DNA of 64,000 bases from Roseibium hamelinense (GTDB lineage: Bacteria > Pseudomonadota > Alphaproteobacteria > Rhizobiales > Stappiaceae), in assembly GCF_007830545.1 (NCBI RefSeq), contig NZ_VLLF01000003.1:310001-374000 (forward strand). Direction: 5' to 3'. A model generated the notes under the pieces. The model worked only from the letters and a program-made list of their open reading frames with translations. It did no database searches and was not told the origin of the DNA. The position numbers were made by a program, and so were the translations under genes. Shown here one piece after another: positions 24,496 to 35,382 of this stretch (within the stretch, counting starts at the first letter, position 1; every line of letters begins with the position of its first letter).

Positions 24496-26250
24496 TTAGC
24501 GCTGCTTGTAGGCTGTCCTGAATCCGCCCCAATGCCGCCCGCCGACCAGGATGGGCGCATCCACCTCTGTCATCCAGATGATGTTGCCATTGCCCATGTC
24601 GCGCGGATAGGTCTGAACCAGGAATGGCCTCGTGTTGCGCCCTGCGCTCAAACCGGCGCGATCGTCAAAGATGCGCTTGTTCCGGCAATTGGCCATATTC
24701 CACGCGGGATCGTCGGGACGCTGCGGTTTTGAGTAGATCGTGTTGTGAACCGGCAGGTAACCGCTCCGGTCGACGGCTGCGCAAAAAGCCATGTCGTTGT
24801 CCTGGTTTAGAAGCGCCTCTTGAATTGCGGGAAAAACCGCTTCGACCTGCTTCAGATAAAGTGTTTCAACCTGCTGCGGGTTCGTGCCGGGGATCTTGCG
24901 GTATTGGGTGTCAAACAGCACCTCGCTGCTGAGGCGCCGCTCGCTCACAAGCTTCTCTAGCGCATTGCTTATCTGCTGGGCGCCGGTCTGTGCACGGTTG
25001 ATATAGGTTGCGAACCTTGCGGAAATCTCCGACAGCTTGCCGTTCAGCGCGGTCCTAAATTCGTCTGACATGTCCTCAAAAGCGCAGTGTAAGCCGTGCT
25101 CTGAAACGCCCCGGATGCCCACGTCTGTCGTTCCAAGGCCGGGTAGGCTGAGAGTGCCATGGCCTCCGGGTTGGCCGGTGAGCTTCTTGTCTGAAGTCAC
25201 CAGCACACCGCCTTCGGACAAATCCCGTGTTTCTATGCTTTCGCGCTTGCCGCCAAGGGTCAGTTCACCCTTGATTTTAACCGGCAAACGGTCCGAGCAG
25301 CGCCGGTCTCCGATAGAGCTTTGACGCAGCATCATGGTGAACTTGCCACCAAGCTGGCCCGCATTTCCGGCCATGGCAACGCCGGCCGCGCGTGCAGCGG
25401 CGCCAGCTTCCTTGGCTTGTGCCGTTGACTGTTCAATTGCTGCAACCCGGCCGGAAACTTCCTGCACGAAGTCTGCCGTCTCCCGCGCTTGGTTGCTCAG
25501 CTGCGTGGTGGTCTCGACTTGATGGTCCACCGCGCCTTCCACGGCTGCGAAACTGGGACGGATGCGGCCGATGACGTCAATGATCTGGTTGATCGAGCCA
25601 ATGCTTGTTTCGGCGGAGCCTTGCAGCCGGTGGATGTTTGAAATGATCTCGTCCGTGGCATTCTGGGTTTCAACCGACAGCGACTTCACCTCATTGGCGA
25701 CGACGGCAAACCCTTTTCCTGCCTCGCCGGCCCGGGCCGCCTCAATGGTTGCGTTCAGGGCAAGCAGGTTGGTCTGTTTCGCGACATCTGAAATCAGCTG
25801 TACGACCTGCGTAATCGAGTCGATTGCGTCCCGAAGCTCCTGGACCCCTGCGTTGGCCTCATCTGCAATGTTTCGGGCTTCTTCTGCAAGGTCGTTGGAT
25901 TCGCCGACTTGTCTGCCGATTTCCTGGCTAGATCCGGCCAGGTCGTCGATTGAGCCTGCCAGCTCTTGAAGCGTCTGGTCCGCATGCCCGGTCTGTGAGG
26001 CGAGGGCGGCGCCGTCGTCGTGGATTTTTTCCAACAGATCGAGCTGTTCTTGCATGCGCTGCTCGACATCCTCGGCGAGGCCTGAGATCGCATTGGCAGA
26101 CACCTGTAAGTCGTCTTCCATGGCATCCAATGCGAAGGCAAGCGTGTCCGCTCCACTGGCATCAGGGCGGTCGTCCGTTGTTTCTCTCGTAATTTCAGAT
26201 ATTTGGTCTGTGGCTTCGACCGTTGAACGAGTGCGCCTGAAAAGGCCCAT
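24496..26250 (-). CDS. soluble chemoreceptor with a PilZ domain and a C-terminal sensor-like domain
   Basis: 584 residues and no transmembrane helix. A coiled-coil N-terminal half leads to the methyl-accepting signalling hairpin at ~157-190 ([20 protein letters not shown]). A PilZ domain follows at ~313-400, with RxxxR (Arg317-Arg321) and DLSEGG (Asp343-Gly348), the cyclic-di-GMP contact motifs. The C-terminal ~420-584 region ([18 protein letters not shown] through [11 protein letters not shown]) resembles a cytoplasmic Cache-like sensor sometimes seen after chemoreceptor domains. It should connect c-di-GMP to CheA-type signalling in the cytoplasm. The start at 26250 follows GGAGG. No che genes are next to it. 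Confidence 0.9.
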   Translation of the reverse strand: MGLFRRTRSTVEATDQISEITRETTDDRPDASGADTLAFALDAMEDDLQVSANAISGLAEDVEQRMQEQLDLLEKIHDDGAALASQTGHADQTLQELAGSIDDLAGSSQEIGRQVGESNDLAEEARNIADEANAGVQELRDAIDSITQVVQLISDVAKQTNLLALNATIEAARAGEAGKGFAVVANEVKSLSVETQNATDEIISNIHRLQGSAETSIGSINQIIDVIGRIRPSFAAVEGAVDHQVETTTQLSNQARETADFVQEVSGRVAAIEQSTAQAKEAGAAARAAGVAMAGNAGQLGGKFTMMLRQSSIGDRRCSDRLPVKIKGELTLGGKRESIETRDLSEGGVLVTSDKKLTGQPGGHGTLSLPGLGTTDVGIRGVSEHGLHCAFEDMSDEFRTALNGKLSEISARFATYINRAQTGAQQISNALEKLVSERRLSSEVLFDTQYRKIPGTNPQQVETLYLKQVEAVFPAIQEALLNQDNDMAFCAAVDRSGYLPVHNTIYSKPQRPDDPAWNMANCRNKRIFDDRAGLSAGRNTRPFLVQTYPRDMGNGNIIWMTEVDAPILVGGRHWGGFRTAYKQR

Positions 26251-26458
26251 GTGTGATTTCCTCCCAGTGCAAGCGCTGCACATCCCCAAGTATGACTTAG
26301 CAAGTTAAAAACATGGTTAACTCTACGGGATGCATTGTTAGTTTCATCAGGAGCCGTGTGCGGCTGGCCAGGTCTGGACCAATGCCAGGCTTTAGTGCTA
26401 AGGACCGCGGGCAAACAAGGGCAGCGTACCCGGTTTGCTTCTAGCGGGATAAGAACGA

Positions 26459-27154
26459 ATGAATGATGCGCTGAAACGCGCGGCGGCCGAAAAGGCTCTG
26501 GACGATGTCAAACCAGGCATGAAGCTTGGGATCGGTACCGGGTCGACGGCTGATCTTTTTACAAAGGCACTTGGAGCGAAGGTTCGCGGCGGGCTGGACA
26601 TTATCGGGGTGCCGACGTCCGAGCGCACGCGCGCCCTGGCAGAAAAAGAGGGTATCCGGCTGTCGACGCTCGATGAGCTTGGTGAGCTTGATCTGACCAT
26701 CGACGGCGCAGACGAGATTGGACCGGGGCTTGATCTGATCAAAGGCGGTGGCGGCGCGCTTTTGCGGGAGAAAATCGTTGCGTCTGCTTCCAGACGTATG
26801 ATCGTGATTGCGGACGGAACCAAGGTTGTTCCGACACTCGGTGCGTTTCCCCTACCGATAGAGGTGGTCGCTTTCGGTCTGGCTGCGACCCGCGCGGCCA
26901 TCAATACAGTCCTGCGCGCTTGCGGTCTCGATGGAGCCTTGGAGTTGCGCGGGGATGCTGACCATCCTTTTGTCACAGATGGCGGACATTACATCCTTGA
27001 TGCCCATCTGGCGAAAATCCCGGAACCTGCACAGTTGGCACCGATGCTGGTCGGCATCCCGGGGGTCGTCGACCATGGTCTGTTTATTAATCTTGCGGAG
27101 AAAGCCTACGTTGCCGGTCAGGACGGTGTAGAGACCTTGACCGCTCGGGCTTGA
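26459..27154 (+). CDS. rpiA: ribose-5-phosphate isomerase A
   Basis: 231 residues, full length. It interconverts ribose 5-phosphate and ribulose 5-phosphate in the pentose phosphate pathway. Visible motifs are [16 protein letters not shown] at the phosphate-binding N-terminus, [20 protein letters not shown] with the catalytic Asp and Lys region, and [18 protein letters not shown]. The order rpiA - DUF2059 protein - gor is, to my knowledge, common in Rhizobiales. Confidence 0.97.
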   Translation: MNDALKRAAAEKALDDVKPGMKLGIGTGSTADLFTKALGAKVRGGLDIIGVPTSERTRALAEKEGIRLSTLDELGELDLTIDGADEIGPGLDLIKGGGGALLREKIVASASRRMIVIADGTKVVPTLGAFPLPIEVVAFGLAATRAAINTVLRACGLDGALELRGDADHPFVTDGGHYILDAHLAKIPEPAQLAPMLVGIPGVVDHGLFINLAEKAYVAGQDGVETLTARA

Positions 27155-27209
27155 TGCGCTTTTCCTCAAGCCTTGCCATTTGCGCGAGGCAAGAGTGTCA
27201 CGGAGTTCA

Positions 27210-27740
27210 ATGATGAAACTTACAGGAATGATCTCGAAGGGTGCTGTTCTCGGCGCCGTCTTGGCTGGCGCGAGCTTTTCCGCCTTGTCCGTACAGGCTC
27301 AAGAATTTTCCGACGAGCATATGGCAGCCGCCCGCGAGGTGGTTCAGGCAACCAACGGTCTGAAAACCTTCGACGACATCCTGCCGTTGCTGGCCGAACA
27401 GACGCGCACTTTGTTCATCCAGTCCGATCCGTCGCGCACTCAGGAAGTTGTTGAGGTGACGACCGAGGTCGCACTTAGCCTCGCACCACGCCGGGCGGAA
27501 CTCAACAAAACCGTTTATGAAGTGTGGGCACGCCGGTTTACCCAGGAAGAACTTGAACAGCTGGCCGAGTTCTACCAATCGCCGCTCGGAACGAAACTGG
27601 CAGAAAACGGCCCGACTCTCACCGCCTTGGCAATTGGCGCAGCCCGTCAGTGGCAAGATACCATCTCGACGGAAATGGTCAGCCTCGTTCGCGAAGAGTT
27701 GGACAAGCGGGCCCAGGAAAGCGCACCTGCGCCAGAATAA
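27210..27740 (+). CDS. DUF2059 exported protein
   Basis: 176 residues: an N-terminal signal peptide (KLTGMISKGAVLGAVLAGAS, cleavage near VQAQ) and a helical DUF2059 domain. The core has the conserved RFTQEELEQLAEFYQSPLGT, in which an aromatic-rich helix packs on itself. The start at the first of two ATGs (27210/27213) follows CGGAG. Function of the family is unknown, with a periplasmic location likely. Close spacing to rpiA and position ahead of gor suggest a conserved gene neighbourhood rather than shared function. Confidence 0.9.
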   Translation: MMKLTGMISKGAVLGAVLAGASFSALSVQAQEFSDEHMAAAREVVQATNGLKTFDDILPLLAEQTRTLFIQSDPSRTQEVVEVTTEVALSLAPRRAELNKTVYEVWARRFTQEELEQLAEFYQSPLGTKLAENGPTLTALAIGAARQWQDTISTEMVSLVREELDKRAQESAPAPE

Positions 27741-27934
27741 GAAAAAGCGTATTCCCTAGCGCCTCGGCGCTGATGCGCAGGGGCTACGTCACGTCCCCGT
27801 GATAAGGATTGAAACCGGGCCGCGCGAGCGGCCTTGTTTTTTTGTGCGGTGCTTGCGATATGCCGGGCCGGTATAGACAGTTGAGAGCCCGTCCGGACGA
27901 GCGGGACCTAATGATATTCCAGAAAGAGGCGACC

Positions 27935-29311
27935 ATGGCCGAATATGATTATGATCTGTTTGTCATCGGGGGCGGATCAGGGGGCGTGCGCGCCGCCCGT
28001 ATTGCAGCAACCCATGGTGCCAGAGTCGGCATTGCCGAAGAGTACCGCTATGGTGGCACCTGTGTAATCCGCGGCTGTGTTCCGAAAAAGCTGTTCGTTT
28101 ATGCGTCGAAATTTTCGGAAGAGTTCGAAGATGCAGAAGGCTTCGGCTGGACTGTTGGCGAACGCACTTTTTCCTGGGAAAAGCTCATTACTGCCAAGGA
28201 TCAGGAAATTGCGCGGCTTGAGGGCGTCTACCGGCGAAATCTCGACAGAACTGGCGTGGAAATGCATGACACGCGTGCGGTTGTTGTCGATGCCCACACC
28301 GTCCGTTTGTTGTCGACGGGGCAAACAGTCAGCGCAAAATATATCCTGATTGCTGTCGGGGCCTCGCCGAATGTCGATACAAGCCTGCCCGGCGTCGAAC
28401 ACGTGATCACGTCGAATGAGGCGTTTCACCTGGCCGATTTGCCGGAAAAAATCATCGTGGCCGGCGGCGGCTACATTGCCGTCGAATTTGCTGGCATCTT
28501 CAACGGATTGGGCGTTGAGACCACGCTTATTTACCGCGGTGAGGAAATCTTGCGCGGGTTCGATATGGATTTGCGCAAGGCCGTTCATGAAGAGATGGTC
28601 AAGAAGGGTATCAATATCATCACCGGTGATACCTTTTCCTCGATTGATAAGCGCCCGGACGGCAGCCTTGTTGGCCATACGAAGGGCGGCAAAGCGCTTG
28701 AGGCGGGCCAGATCATGTTCGCCATCGGCCGGAATCCACACACCACGGATCTGGGGCTTGAGGCGGCAGGTGTAGAACTCGACCATATTGGTGCGATCAA
28801 GGTCAACGGGCAATCGCAGTCCAGTGTGGACTCAATCTATGCCGTCGGCGACGTCACCAACCGGGCAAATCTGACCCCGGTCGCTATCCGTGAGGGGCAT
28901 GCGTTCGCCGACACGGTCTTCGGAAACAAGCCCTGGGAAGTGGATCACAGTTTGATCGCGACGGCGGTTTTCTCTCAGCCGGAACTGGGTACGGTTGGCC
29001 TCACGCAGGAAGAAGCCCTGTCCAAGACCAAAAACCTCGACATTTACAAGTCCAGCTTCCGGCCGATGAAGCACACCCTGTCGGGCCGCGACGAGAAAAT
29101 GCTGATGAAGCTCCTAGTCGATGCGGACACGGACAAGGTTCTGGGTGTGCATGTCCTCGGACCGGACGCAGGCGAGTTGGCGCAGGTACTTGGTATTACC
29201 CTTCAGATGGGCGCAACAAAGGCCGATTTCGACCGGACGGTCGCCGTGCATCCAACGGCAGCAGAAGAGTTGGTAACCATGCGTGAGCCGACTGCAAAGA
29301 TCCGGCCATAG
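27935..29311 (+). CDS. gor: glutathione-disulfide reductase
   Basis: 458 residues. FAD/NADPH enzyme that keeps glutathione reduced in the cytosol. FAD-binding GGGSGGVRAARIAA comes first, then the redox-active disulfide in GGTCVIRGCVPKK, the NADPH-binding GGGYIAVEFAGIFNGLG, and the C-terminal catalytic His in VHPTAAEELV. The in-frame sequence upstream of 27935 is not needed; ATG 27935 has AGAGG at 7 bases and the protein begins in the FAD motif. The window also holds other glutathione-linked genes (GFA-family, gamma-glutamylcyclotransferase-like). Confidence 0.96.
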   Translation: MAEYDYDLFVIGGGSGGVRAARIAATHGARVGIAEEYRYGGTCVIRGCVPKKLFVYASKFSEEFEDAEGFGWTVGERTFSWEKLITAKDQEIARLEGVYRRNLDRTGVEMHDTRAVVVDAHTVRLLSTGQTVSAKYILIAVGASPNVDTSLPGVEHVITSNEAFHLADLPEKIIVAGGGYIAVEFAGIFNGLGVETTLIYRGEEILRGFDMDLRKAVHEEMVKKGINIITGDTFSSIDKRPDGSLVGHTKGGKALEAGQIMFAIGRNPHTTDLGLEAAGVELDHIGAIKVNGQSQSSVDSIYAVGDVTNRANLTPVAIREGHAFADTVFGNKPWEVDHSLIATAVFSQPELGTVGLTQEEALSKTKNLDIYKSSFRPMKHTLSGRDEKMLMKLLVDADTDKVLGVHVLGPDAGELAQVLGITLQMGATKADFDRTVAVHPTAAEELVTMREPTAKIRP

Positions 29312-29366
29312 CATTTCGCGCCCCTGAGATGGGCTGGCGGGCTTTCGGGCCCGATGACCGGCCGCG

Positions 29367-30839
29367 TCAAGCAGCCTGTTCTTTTGGACGCGGCTTTTCT
29401 TCCATGAGTTCCGGTCCGTCAGCCCCATAAAAGGCGGCGCGGCCGCGGCCGTTCTCTTTGACCAGGTAAAGGGCGGCGTCGGACGCTGCCATCAACGCTT
29501 CCGGGTCGGTGCCGGCTTCGGGCGCGATCGCAATCCCGATACTCAACCCGATATCGGCGTGAACCCCATCGCCAACGTCGATGGGCATTTGTGCCAGCTC
29601 GATGAGGCGTGTGGCCAGGATCTCCAGGCGTCTGCGGTCTGCAAACGCCTTTAGGATTATGACAAACTCGTCGCCGCCAACACGGGCGACAAGACCGTTC
29701 TCGGCAATCGCCTTGGACAGCCGGTCTGCCATGGCTTTGATCACTGCGTCTCCAGCCGCGTGGCCATGTGTGTCATTGACCTGCTTGAACTTGTCGAGGT
29801 CGCAGTGCAGCACGGCAAATGGATTGGCCGGCAGATCATCGACTGCCCGTCCCAGCACGCGGTTGAATTGCAGACGGTTGGCGAGACCCGACAGGGTGTC
29901 GTGCAGAGCCAGATAGCGGTTTTGCCGCTCGCTGGCATGCAATGAACTGGTCAGCTTGCCAATGCGCCAGGCGATGAAGAACGCTAACAGGGCGAGGGTC
30001 ATGCTGAGAACAAACACCACCGGGACAACCGTGGGCCAGATTGATGTGACCTGTGTCGTGCTTTGCCAGTGAAAGTGCCCAAGCGGCAGGCCGGAGAAAT
30101 TCGTGACGGTGTGTTGGGGCTTGGCTTCTTCAGTCGATGCCGGCTCGGACGAAAACGACAAGTTCGTAAAGGACAGCTGAGAATTCAGGTCCTCCATCAT
30201 CGGCCCTTCAATGTATTTCGCTGAAATAAGGATCGCGGGCGGGCCGTCCGGAAGCGTGACCGTATCCAGATGCGGCATGATTGGCATGGCACCAACCATC
30301 GCCGGCTTGCCATCGATCATCGCATAACCGAGCGCAGCATAGTATTGCGGAGGCAATCCTTGAAGCGATTGATGGCTGAAACCGCCCGGGACGCGCACCC
30401 GGTTCTGGAAATACAGTTTGCGGACCTGTTCGACGATTGGCACCAGGGCCGGGGTCTCGGACAAGGGGCGGTCGGTGATGTGCATGTATTCACGAAATGA
30501 TTCGGCCTTGATGCGGTTGGCGCCAGCGACAATCATCACCTTGCTGTGGTGGTAGTTTGTCCAAAGGTCGCCGAGCTTGTCGCGGACGAAATCGACATCA
30601 AAATCACGAACGATGTTTTCGACCGCCAGGTCCCAGCGCGCGGTGGTTGTTTGTTCCCGTATGATCAGCCGCAGCCTGTCATGAAGAGCATTTGCAAACA
30701 GGGCTCTTTCGTTCTCGATCGCCTGCCGGTTTGAAGCTTCCGAGGCGACATAACCAACAAAAACCAGAGAAGCGGATGTAACTGCAATCAGCAGCCCGGC
30801 GAGCAAAAAGGCAAGCCGGGATATATCCTGGCGCGACAT
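29367..30839 (-). CDS. CHASE4-type membrane diguanylate cyclase
   Basis: 490 residues: an N-terminal helix (~8-30), a periplasmic sensor of ~220 residues resembling CHASE4 (RALFANALHDRLRLIIREQT, TTARWDLAVENIV), a second helix (~265-290), then a GGDEF domain. The active-site signature VGGDEFVII is intact near residue 387. The cyclase domain also has HDTLSGLANRLQF and DLDKFKQVNDTHGHAAGD. It should synthesise cyclic di-GMP. A paralogue with the same order follows at 31165-32646. The start at ATG 30839 is preferred over a longer frame that begins in the leader. Confidence 0.92.
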   Translation of the reverse strand: MSRQDISRLAFLLAGLLIAVTSASLVFVGYVASEASNRQAIENERALFANALHDRLRLIIREQTTTARWDLAVENIVRDFDVDFVRDKLGDLWTNYHHSKVMIVAGANRIKAESFREYMHITDRPLSETPALVPIVEQVRKLYFQNRVRVPGGFSHQSLQGLPPQYYAALGYAMIDGKPAMVGAMPIMPHLDTVTLPDGPPAILISAKYIEGPMMEDLNSQLSFTNLSFSSEPASTEEAKPQHTVTNFSGLPLGHFHWQSTTQVTSIWPTVVPVVFVLSMTLALLAFFIAWRIGKLTSSLHASERQNRYLALHDTLSGLANRLQFNRVLGRAVDDLPANPFAVLHCDLDKFKQVNDTHGHAAGDAVIKAMADRLSKAIAENGLVARVGGDEFVIILKAFADRRRLEILATRLIELAQMPIDVGDGVHADIGLSIGIAIAPEAGTDPEALMAASDAALYLVKENGRGRAAFYGADGPELMEEKPRPKEQAA

Positions 30840-31164
30840 GCCGCTATGCTGGTCCGAATACCGCCTTTGGAGCTCAGCCAAATTCCCTACCGCCTGTAAC
30901 CTGCCCAACGGCTTGTGCGAAGGTTGCCCGCAATACCGTTTTTATGGGCGGCAGATTACGTCAGGTGAGTTTAAATATTGGTTTGTATTTGTAATTAATG
31001 TTTGGAAAATGACGTTGAATAAAGTTGGTAAGTAATTGTCATTGTAAACAATGCGGCTACACGCCTAAGTAAATAAAGGCTCTCTTTGGCGCAAATTTCA
31101 ATTTTAAGCTGTAGAAAAACATTTCCGGTTGTCTGTTCAAAAGCAGCACGCCGCGCAAAAAGAG
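30840..31164. other. AT-rich intergenic region between two cyclase genes
   Basis: About 325 bases between the two minus-strand diguanylate cyclase genes. The part at ~30960-31120 is AT-rich (TTTAAATATTGGTTTGTATT and similar), consistent with a separate promoter for the downstream cyclase at 30839. No small gene or clear hairpin is seen. Confidence 0.6.
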
Positions 31165-32646
31165 TTAAGTCGCTGTGCGTTTCGCCCGGTCATTTTTCGG
31201 AAGCTGTTCGGCAAAAACAAACGTGTCGCGTCCGCTGGATTTGGCGGCATAAAGGGCCGCGTCAGCAGCTTTCATGAGCGAGGTCTCGGTATGCCCGCTG
31301 GCTGGTGCCCGCGCGATCCCGAGGCTCATCCCGACATCGACATGTTGTCCGCCTGCAATCTGGATCGGACCATGAATGCTCGCCAGGATTTGGCGGCACA
31401 GCGTCGATAGTCCGTCTGTTCCAAGGTCGGAGTTGATCAGAATGACGAATTCATCGCCTCCGATGCGTCCAACAAGGCCATGGCTCCCGACCACGGCTTT
31501 CAGACGGTCCGCAGTGGCACAAATCACAACATCTCCTGCGGCATGGCCATGGGTGTCGTTGATGGCTTTGAAGCGGTCGAGATCGCCAGCAATCAGGGTG
31601 ACCGGCTGTTCCTGCAGGTTTTCGAGGCCAAAGTTCAGCCTGTCCGTGAATTGAACACGATTGGCGAGCCCGGTGAGCGCATCATGCAGGGCGGAGTGGC
31701 GGTTTCTCTTCTCGCTCTCCTCAAGGGATCGCGTCAGCCCGCCGATTTTTCGCGCGGTGAAAAAGGCCGCACCGGCCAGCAACACCCCGAACACACCAGC
31801 CATAGGCAGCAGCATGTGCCAGATCACGGCTCCGGGCTTGTCAACGTCCCAGGCAAACAGGCCCACAAAGTCACCCGATACATTGGACAGCTGATAGTCT
31901 GTGACCCGGATCCGGCGGGGTTCATCGGCCAAAAACCGGAAGTCCCGCAGGCTGAGCGTGCTGTTCAGCTCTTCGGCAAACTCCGGATCCAGATGGCGAA
32001 GGGCAATCAGCACATGAGGCACCTTTGAGGGCAGCAGCATTCCACCTTCATGTGGCGCAATCGGCATGGCGGCAAACAGCGCCGGCCGTTCATTTAACAA
32101 ATCGAAGGCGAAGACCGCGTCCAGTTCGGCGCTGTTCCGGTCGCTTGGGACACGCGAAAAGCCGCCGTCATGCTCAAAAACGTCCGAGGCAAATCGGCTT
32201 TGCGCCGTATCTGCCAAGTCGAAGAGGCGTGTTCCGGCGTCAAGGTCATAGGGAATGAAACGTGTTGAGCCGTCCGAGGCATCGGCAACCACTTGGCCAC
32301 TGGCATTGATCAGGAAAATCCGGTCGGCGCGTCCACCTGCCAGCAGCGGCTGCATGATTTGATCCCGGATGTAGGCCTTGTCAAAAGCGCGGCTGATCTT
32401 TTCGACCGAACGATCGTTGATGGAGAGCGGGTGCATCTGCACGGCAAGCAGAGTTTGCTGATCTGCCAGGGCGCGCGACAGAAGGTGTTTGTCGCTGACC
32501 AGGGCCAGCCGGTCTGCTTCTCGCGAGGCTGTCAGGCCGATGAAAACAAACGCTGCCAACGCAACGACAATCAGCAGACCTGCAAACAGGTAGATCTGGA
32601 TTTCAAGCCGAAGCCCTTTGGCAGAAGGTGATGTCGGATCGGTCAC
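31165..32646 (-). CDS. second CHASE4-type membrane diguanylate cyclase
   Basis: 493 residues with the same design as its neighbour: a helix at ~15-38, a periplasmic CHASE4-like sensor, a second helix at ~275-300, and a GGDEF domain with RIGGDEFVILI near residue 395, HDALTGLANRVQF and DLDRFKAINDTHGHAAGD. It starts with GTG (32646); no ATG precedes the first helix. The catalytic signature is intact, so it should make cyclic di-GMP. The pair probably arose by duplication; their sensor regions are clearly less similar than their GGDEF domains. Confidence 0.92.
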   Translation of the reverse strand: MTDPTSPSAKGLRLEIQIYLFAGLLIVVALAAFVFIGLTASREADRLALVSDKHLLSRALADQQTLLAVQMHPLSINDRSVEKISRAFDKAYIRDQIMQPLLAGGRADRIFLINASGQVVADASDGSTRFIPYDLDAGTRLFDLADTAQSRFASDVFEHDGGFSRVPSDRNSAELDAVFAFDLLNERPALFAAMPIAPHEGGMLLPSKVPHVLIALRHLDPEFAEELNSTLSLRDFRFLADEPRRIRVTDYQLSNVSGDFVGLFAWDVDKPGAVIWHMLLPMAGVFGVLLAGAAFFTARKIGGLTRSLEESEKRNRHSALHDALTGLANRVQFTDRLNFGLENLQEQPVTLIAGDLDRFKAINDTHGHAAGDVVICATADRLKAVVGSHGLVGRIGGDEFVILINSDLGTDGLSTLCRQILASIHGPIQIAGGQHVDVGMSLGIARAPASGHTETSLMKAADAALYAAKSSGRDTFVFAEQLPKNDRAKRTAT

Positions 32647-32758
32647 GTCGTTGGCAGTCCCGGCAGTTTTTCTGGGTCGGGGGCGGGTCGGTAAGCTCCA
32701 CAGACACAGAACGCTAGGTCAAATAGGTTAAGGGCCGATGGCGTTGGCAGGGATCATT

Positions 32759-33979
32759 TTAGAGTTCCTTCAGTGCCTGTTTTACTGCTCGATCCGCCGT
32801 CAGCGCGCGCAAGACAGTCTCGATTTCCTGCTCCGTGTTGAACGCGTGCACAGATGCGCGCACCAAAGCGGGCAGCCCGCGTAAAGGCATGTCGATGCGG
32901 GCAGATGCCGCTTTTGAAACAGACACATTGATCCCGTAGGCAGACAGCTGGGCCTTTGTTGCCTCCGGATCCTGACCGTCCACGAGGAAGGTCACAATAC
33001 CGCCTTTCCGGGCCCCTTTGTCATGAACGGAGATGCCGGGACGGGCCGCCAATTCGGTTCGCAGTATGGAGCCAAGCTCAAGGATCCTGCTTGAAAGGCT
33101 TTCCATGCCATATCCTATGGCGTAACTGGCGGCGATCCCAAGCCCGATCTGACCGGCGACATACCGCTCCCAATTTTCGAACCGGCGCGCTCCTTCTTGA
33201 AGAACATAGGTGTTGGCATCGATCCAGCGCGTCGACTCCAGATCGACAAATGGTGGCTCGATCTGATCCAGCACCTCGTTGCTGACATACAAAAATCCGG
33301 TGCCACGGGGTCCGCGCAAGTACTTCCGGCCGGTTCCGGACAGGATATGACAGCCTATGGTCCGGACGTCGACCGGCACCTGACCCACTGACTGGCATGC
33401 GTCCAGAAGATAAAGCAGATTGTGTTTCTTCGCGATCTGACCGATTTCCTCGACCGGGTTGATCAAACCGCCAAATGTCGGAACATGCGTGACTGCAATC
33501 AGCCGCGTTCGCGGTCCGATGGCCTGTTCCAGGCTGGCCAGGTCGATTTGGCCATCATCATCATCGCCGATGATGTCGATTTCGGTGCCATATTGCTTCT
33601 TGACTTGCAGCATCGCAACGAAGTTGGACACATATTCCGAGCGTCCGGTAATGACCCGGTCACCCGCCTTGAACGGGATGCCGTAAAAGGCCATGTCCCA
33701 GGCGCGGGTCGCATTCTCAACGTAGGCAATTTCTTCTGGATGTGCGCCGATCAGTGCTGCTATGTTCGGGTAGAACGACTGGACCCCGGTTTTTGCGTCT
33801 TCGGCTGCCTCGTAGCCGCCGATTTTTGCCTCAAGATCAAGATGAGCTTTTACCCCGTCTAACACCGGGGCGAGCGCGAGGCCTGTACCCGCATTGTTAA
33901 AGTGGATCCTGTCGTTGACACCGGGGGTGTCGGAACGCAGGGCGCTGATGTCCTGTTGTGTCAGGCGGGGAGTGTGCAT
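32759..33979 (-). CDS. class V aminotransferase / cysteine-desulfurase-like PLP enzyme
   Basis: 406 residues. It has the substrate-binding start [12 protein letters not shown], the PLP-contact region [15 protein letters not shown] and the PLP-lysine segment [16 protein letters not shown]. This layout resembles EgtE-like C-S lyases and isopenicillin epimerase-like proteins rather than IscS, because no mobile-loop cysteine motif is visible. The substrate is unknown. It is transcribed divergently from the gamma-glutamylcyclotransferase-like gene 59 bases away, which may point to a sulfur or gamma-glutamyl compound. Confidence 0.87.
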   Translation of the reverse strand: MHTPRLTQQDISALRSDTPGVNDRIHFNNAGTGLALAPVLDGVKAHLDLEAKIGGYEAAEDAKTGVQSFYPNIAALIGAHPEEIAYVENATRAWDMAFYGIPFKAGDRVITGRSEYVSNFVAMLQVKKQYGTEIDIIGDDDDGQIDLASLEQAIGPRTRLIAVTHVPTFGGLINPVEEIGQIAKKHNLLYLLDACQSVGQVPVDVRTIGCHILSGTGRKYLRGPRGTGFLYVSNEVLDQIEPPFVDLESTRWIDANTYVLQEGARRFENWERYVAGQIGLGIAASYAIGYGMESLSSRILELGSILRTELAARPGISVHDKGARKGGIVTFLVDGQDPEATKAQLSAYGINVSVSKAASARIDMPLRGLPALVRASVHAFNTEQEIETVLRALTADRAVKQALKEL

Positions 33980-34038
33980 CGAAGGTCCATATTTAAGGGA
34001 GTTTGGGCGCAGACTACGGCGCTTCGGAAATTCAAAAA

Positions 34039-34647
34039 ATGACGCATATCACATATTTTGGTTATGGCTCTCTCGTCAATGTTGATACGTTGGCTAAAAA
34101 TGCAACCCATATACCAGGACGGTTGCAGGGCTGGGTTCGTGAATGGAAAATCAGCGGCCTTGCAGCAAACGGACAGGGCACATGCAGTCTCACCGTACGG
34201 CCTAAACAATGCGCTGAAATTCGCGGCTTGCTGATTAAGGAGCCGAAAGATGGCCTGGCAGCGCTGAACAGGCGTGAAGCGCGCTATGAGCCGCATCACC
34301 TAGAGGCAGAGTCATTTCTTGCAGATGTGCCGCATAGCCACCCGGGAAGCGGTCTGTTCGTTTACAAGGCGCTGCCTGAGCACAACACATGGGGAAACGA
34401 GCAAAGCCCGATCCTTCAGAGTTACCTGGACTGCGTTCTGCAGGGTTTTTACAGGCAATGGGGTGAACAGGGCGTTGTCGATTTTTTCGAGACAACAGAC
34501 GGATGGCATGTGCCTGTGCTCGCAGACCGTGCCAGACCGCGGTATCCCCGGGCTATCAAGGCGGAACCTGCGCTTTTGGAGCTGGTCGACGAGATGATGC
34601 GTGCCCGGAACGTCGCGGTTATACTGGATCGTAGCCTCGCGTCATGA
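34039..34647 (+). CDS. gamma-glutamylcyclotransferase-like (AIG2/GGCT fold) protein
   Basis: 202 residues beginning [24 protein letters not shown] is the substrate-binding motif of gamma-glutamylcyclotransferases and ChaC-type enzymes, which form 5-oxoproline from gamma-glutamyl compounds. Conserved parts include [20 protein letters not shown], with the likely catalytic acid in the ARYEPH region. It is longer than minimal AIG2 proteins and could be a glutathione-specific type, though this cannot be settled here. The ATG at 34039 is preferred over an upstream TTG. Its end overlaps the convergent transporter gene by six bases. Confidence 0.85.
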   Translation: MTHITYFGYGSLVNVDTLAKNATHIPGRLQGWVREWKISGLAANGQGTCSLTVRPKQCAEIRGLLIKEPKDGLAALNRREARYEPHHLEAESFLADVPHSHPGSGLFVYKALPEHNTWGNEQSPILQSYLDCVLQGFYRQWGEQGVVDFFETTDGWHVPVLADRARPRYPRAIKAEPALLELVDEMMRARNVAVILDRSLAS

Positions 34648-35382
34648 CAGGAAGAGTCCCGCCAGGAGATGGCCCACGGCATATGCGATGCCGGCAGCGG
34701 TCATGCCGATGGCACAGGTTTCCAGCCCAGACAGGTACCAGCTTTGTGTTGACCAGCGGGATTTGGCCGAACCGATGGCAAAAAACGTCACCGCGGCCGC
34801 GCTCGTGGCGATCAACGGAGACGCACCCCAGCCTGCAGCATAAGGCACGATGGGCACGCTGCCGCACACAACAAAGGCGGCGAATGTCACCGTTCCCGCC
34901 TTTAAGGGCGAGCGCGGGACGGATGACAGCCCGTACTCTTCCTGCATCATTGTGTCGACCCAAGCGCTCCGTCGTGAGGTGATCAAAAGCACGATTTGTT
35001 CCAAATCCGTCCCTTCAAATCCCTTGGCTTTGAAGATCTGCCTGATTTCCTCGCGCTCGCCATCCGGTGCCAGGTTGATGTGCTTGTGCTCGATATCGAG
35101 CAGCCGATTGTAGTCCTCGACTTCCGACTTCGTGCCTGCGTAATTGGCAGCCGCCATCGAAAAGCCGTCTGCAAGCAGGTTCGCAAGGCCGAGAATAAGG
35201 ATGATCGTCACAGACAGGTCTGCCCCGACAGCTCCGGCCACAATCGCAAAAGTCGTAACCACTCCGTCAATGCCGCCATAGACCCAGTCTCGTAGGTAGC
35301 TCAGTTTCGGTCCCCGGGCCAACCGGCCCGCTATGGCTTCCGGTTCATGGCTATGTTCAAGGGAAGGTTGTTGATTTTGCAT
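34642..35382 (-). CDS. VIT1/CCC1-family metal transporter
   Basis: 246 residues. The N-terminal helix pair has the family motif [20 protein letters not shown], followed by [18 protein letters not shown] cytosolic stretch with acidic metal-binding residues ([19 protein letters not shown]) leads into three more helices. Members move Fe(II) or Mn(II) out of the cytosol. Five membrane helices are predicted, as in plant VIT1. The 3' end overlaps the convergent gene by six bases. Confidence 0.92.
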   Translation of the reverse strand: MQNQQPSLEHSHEPEAIAGRLARGPKLSYLRDWVYGGIDGVVTTFAIVAGAVGADLSVTIILILGLANLLADGFSMAAANYAGTKSEVEDYNRLLDIEHKHINLAPDGEREEIRQIFKAKGFEGTDLEQIVLLITSRRSAWVDTMMQEEYGLSSVPRSPLKAGTVTFAAFVVCGSVPIVPYAAGWGASPLIATSAAAVTFFAIGSAKSRWSTQSWYLSGLETCAIGMTAAGIAYAVGHLLAGLFLS

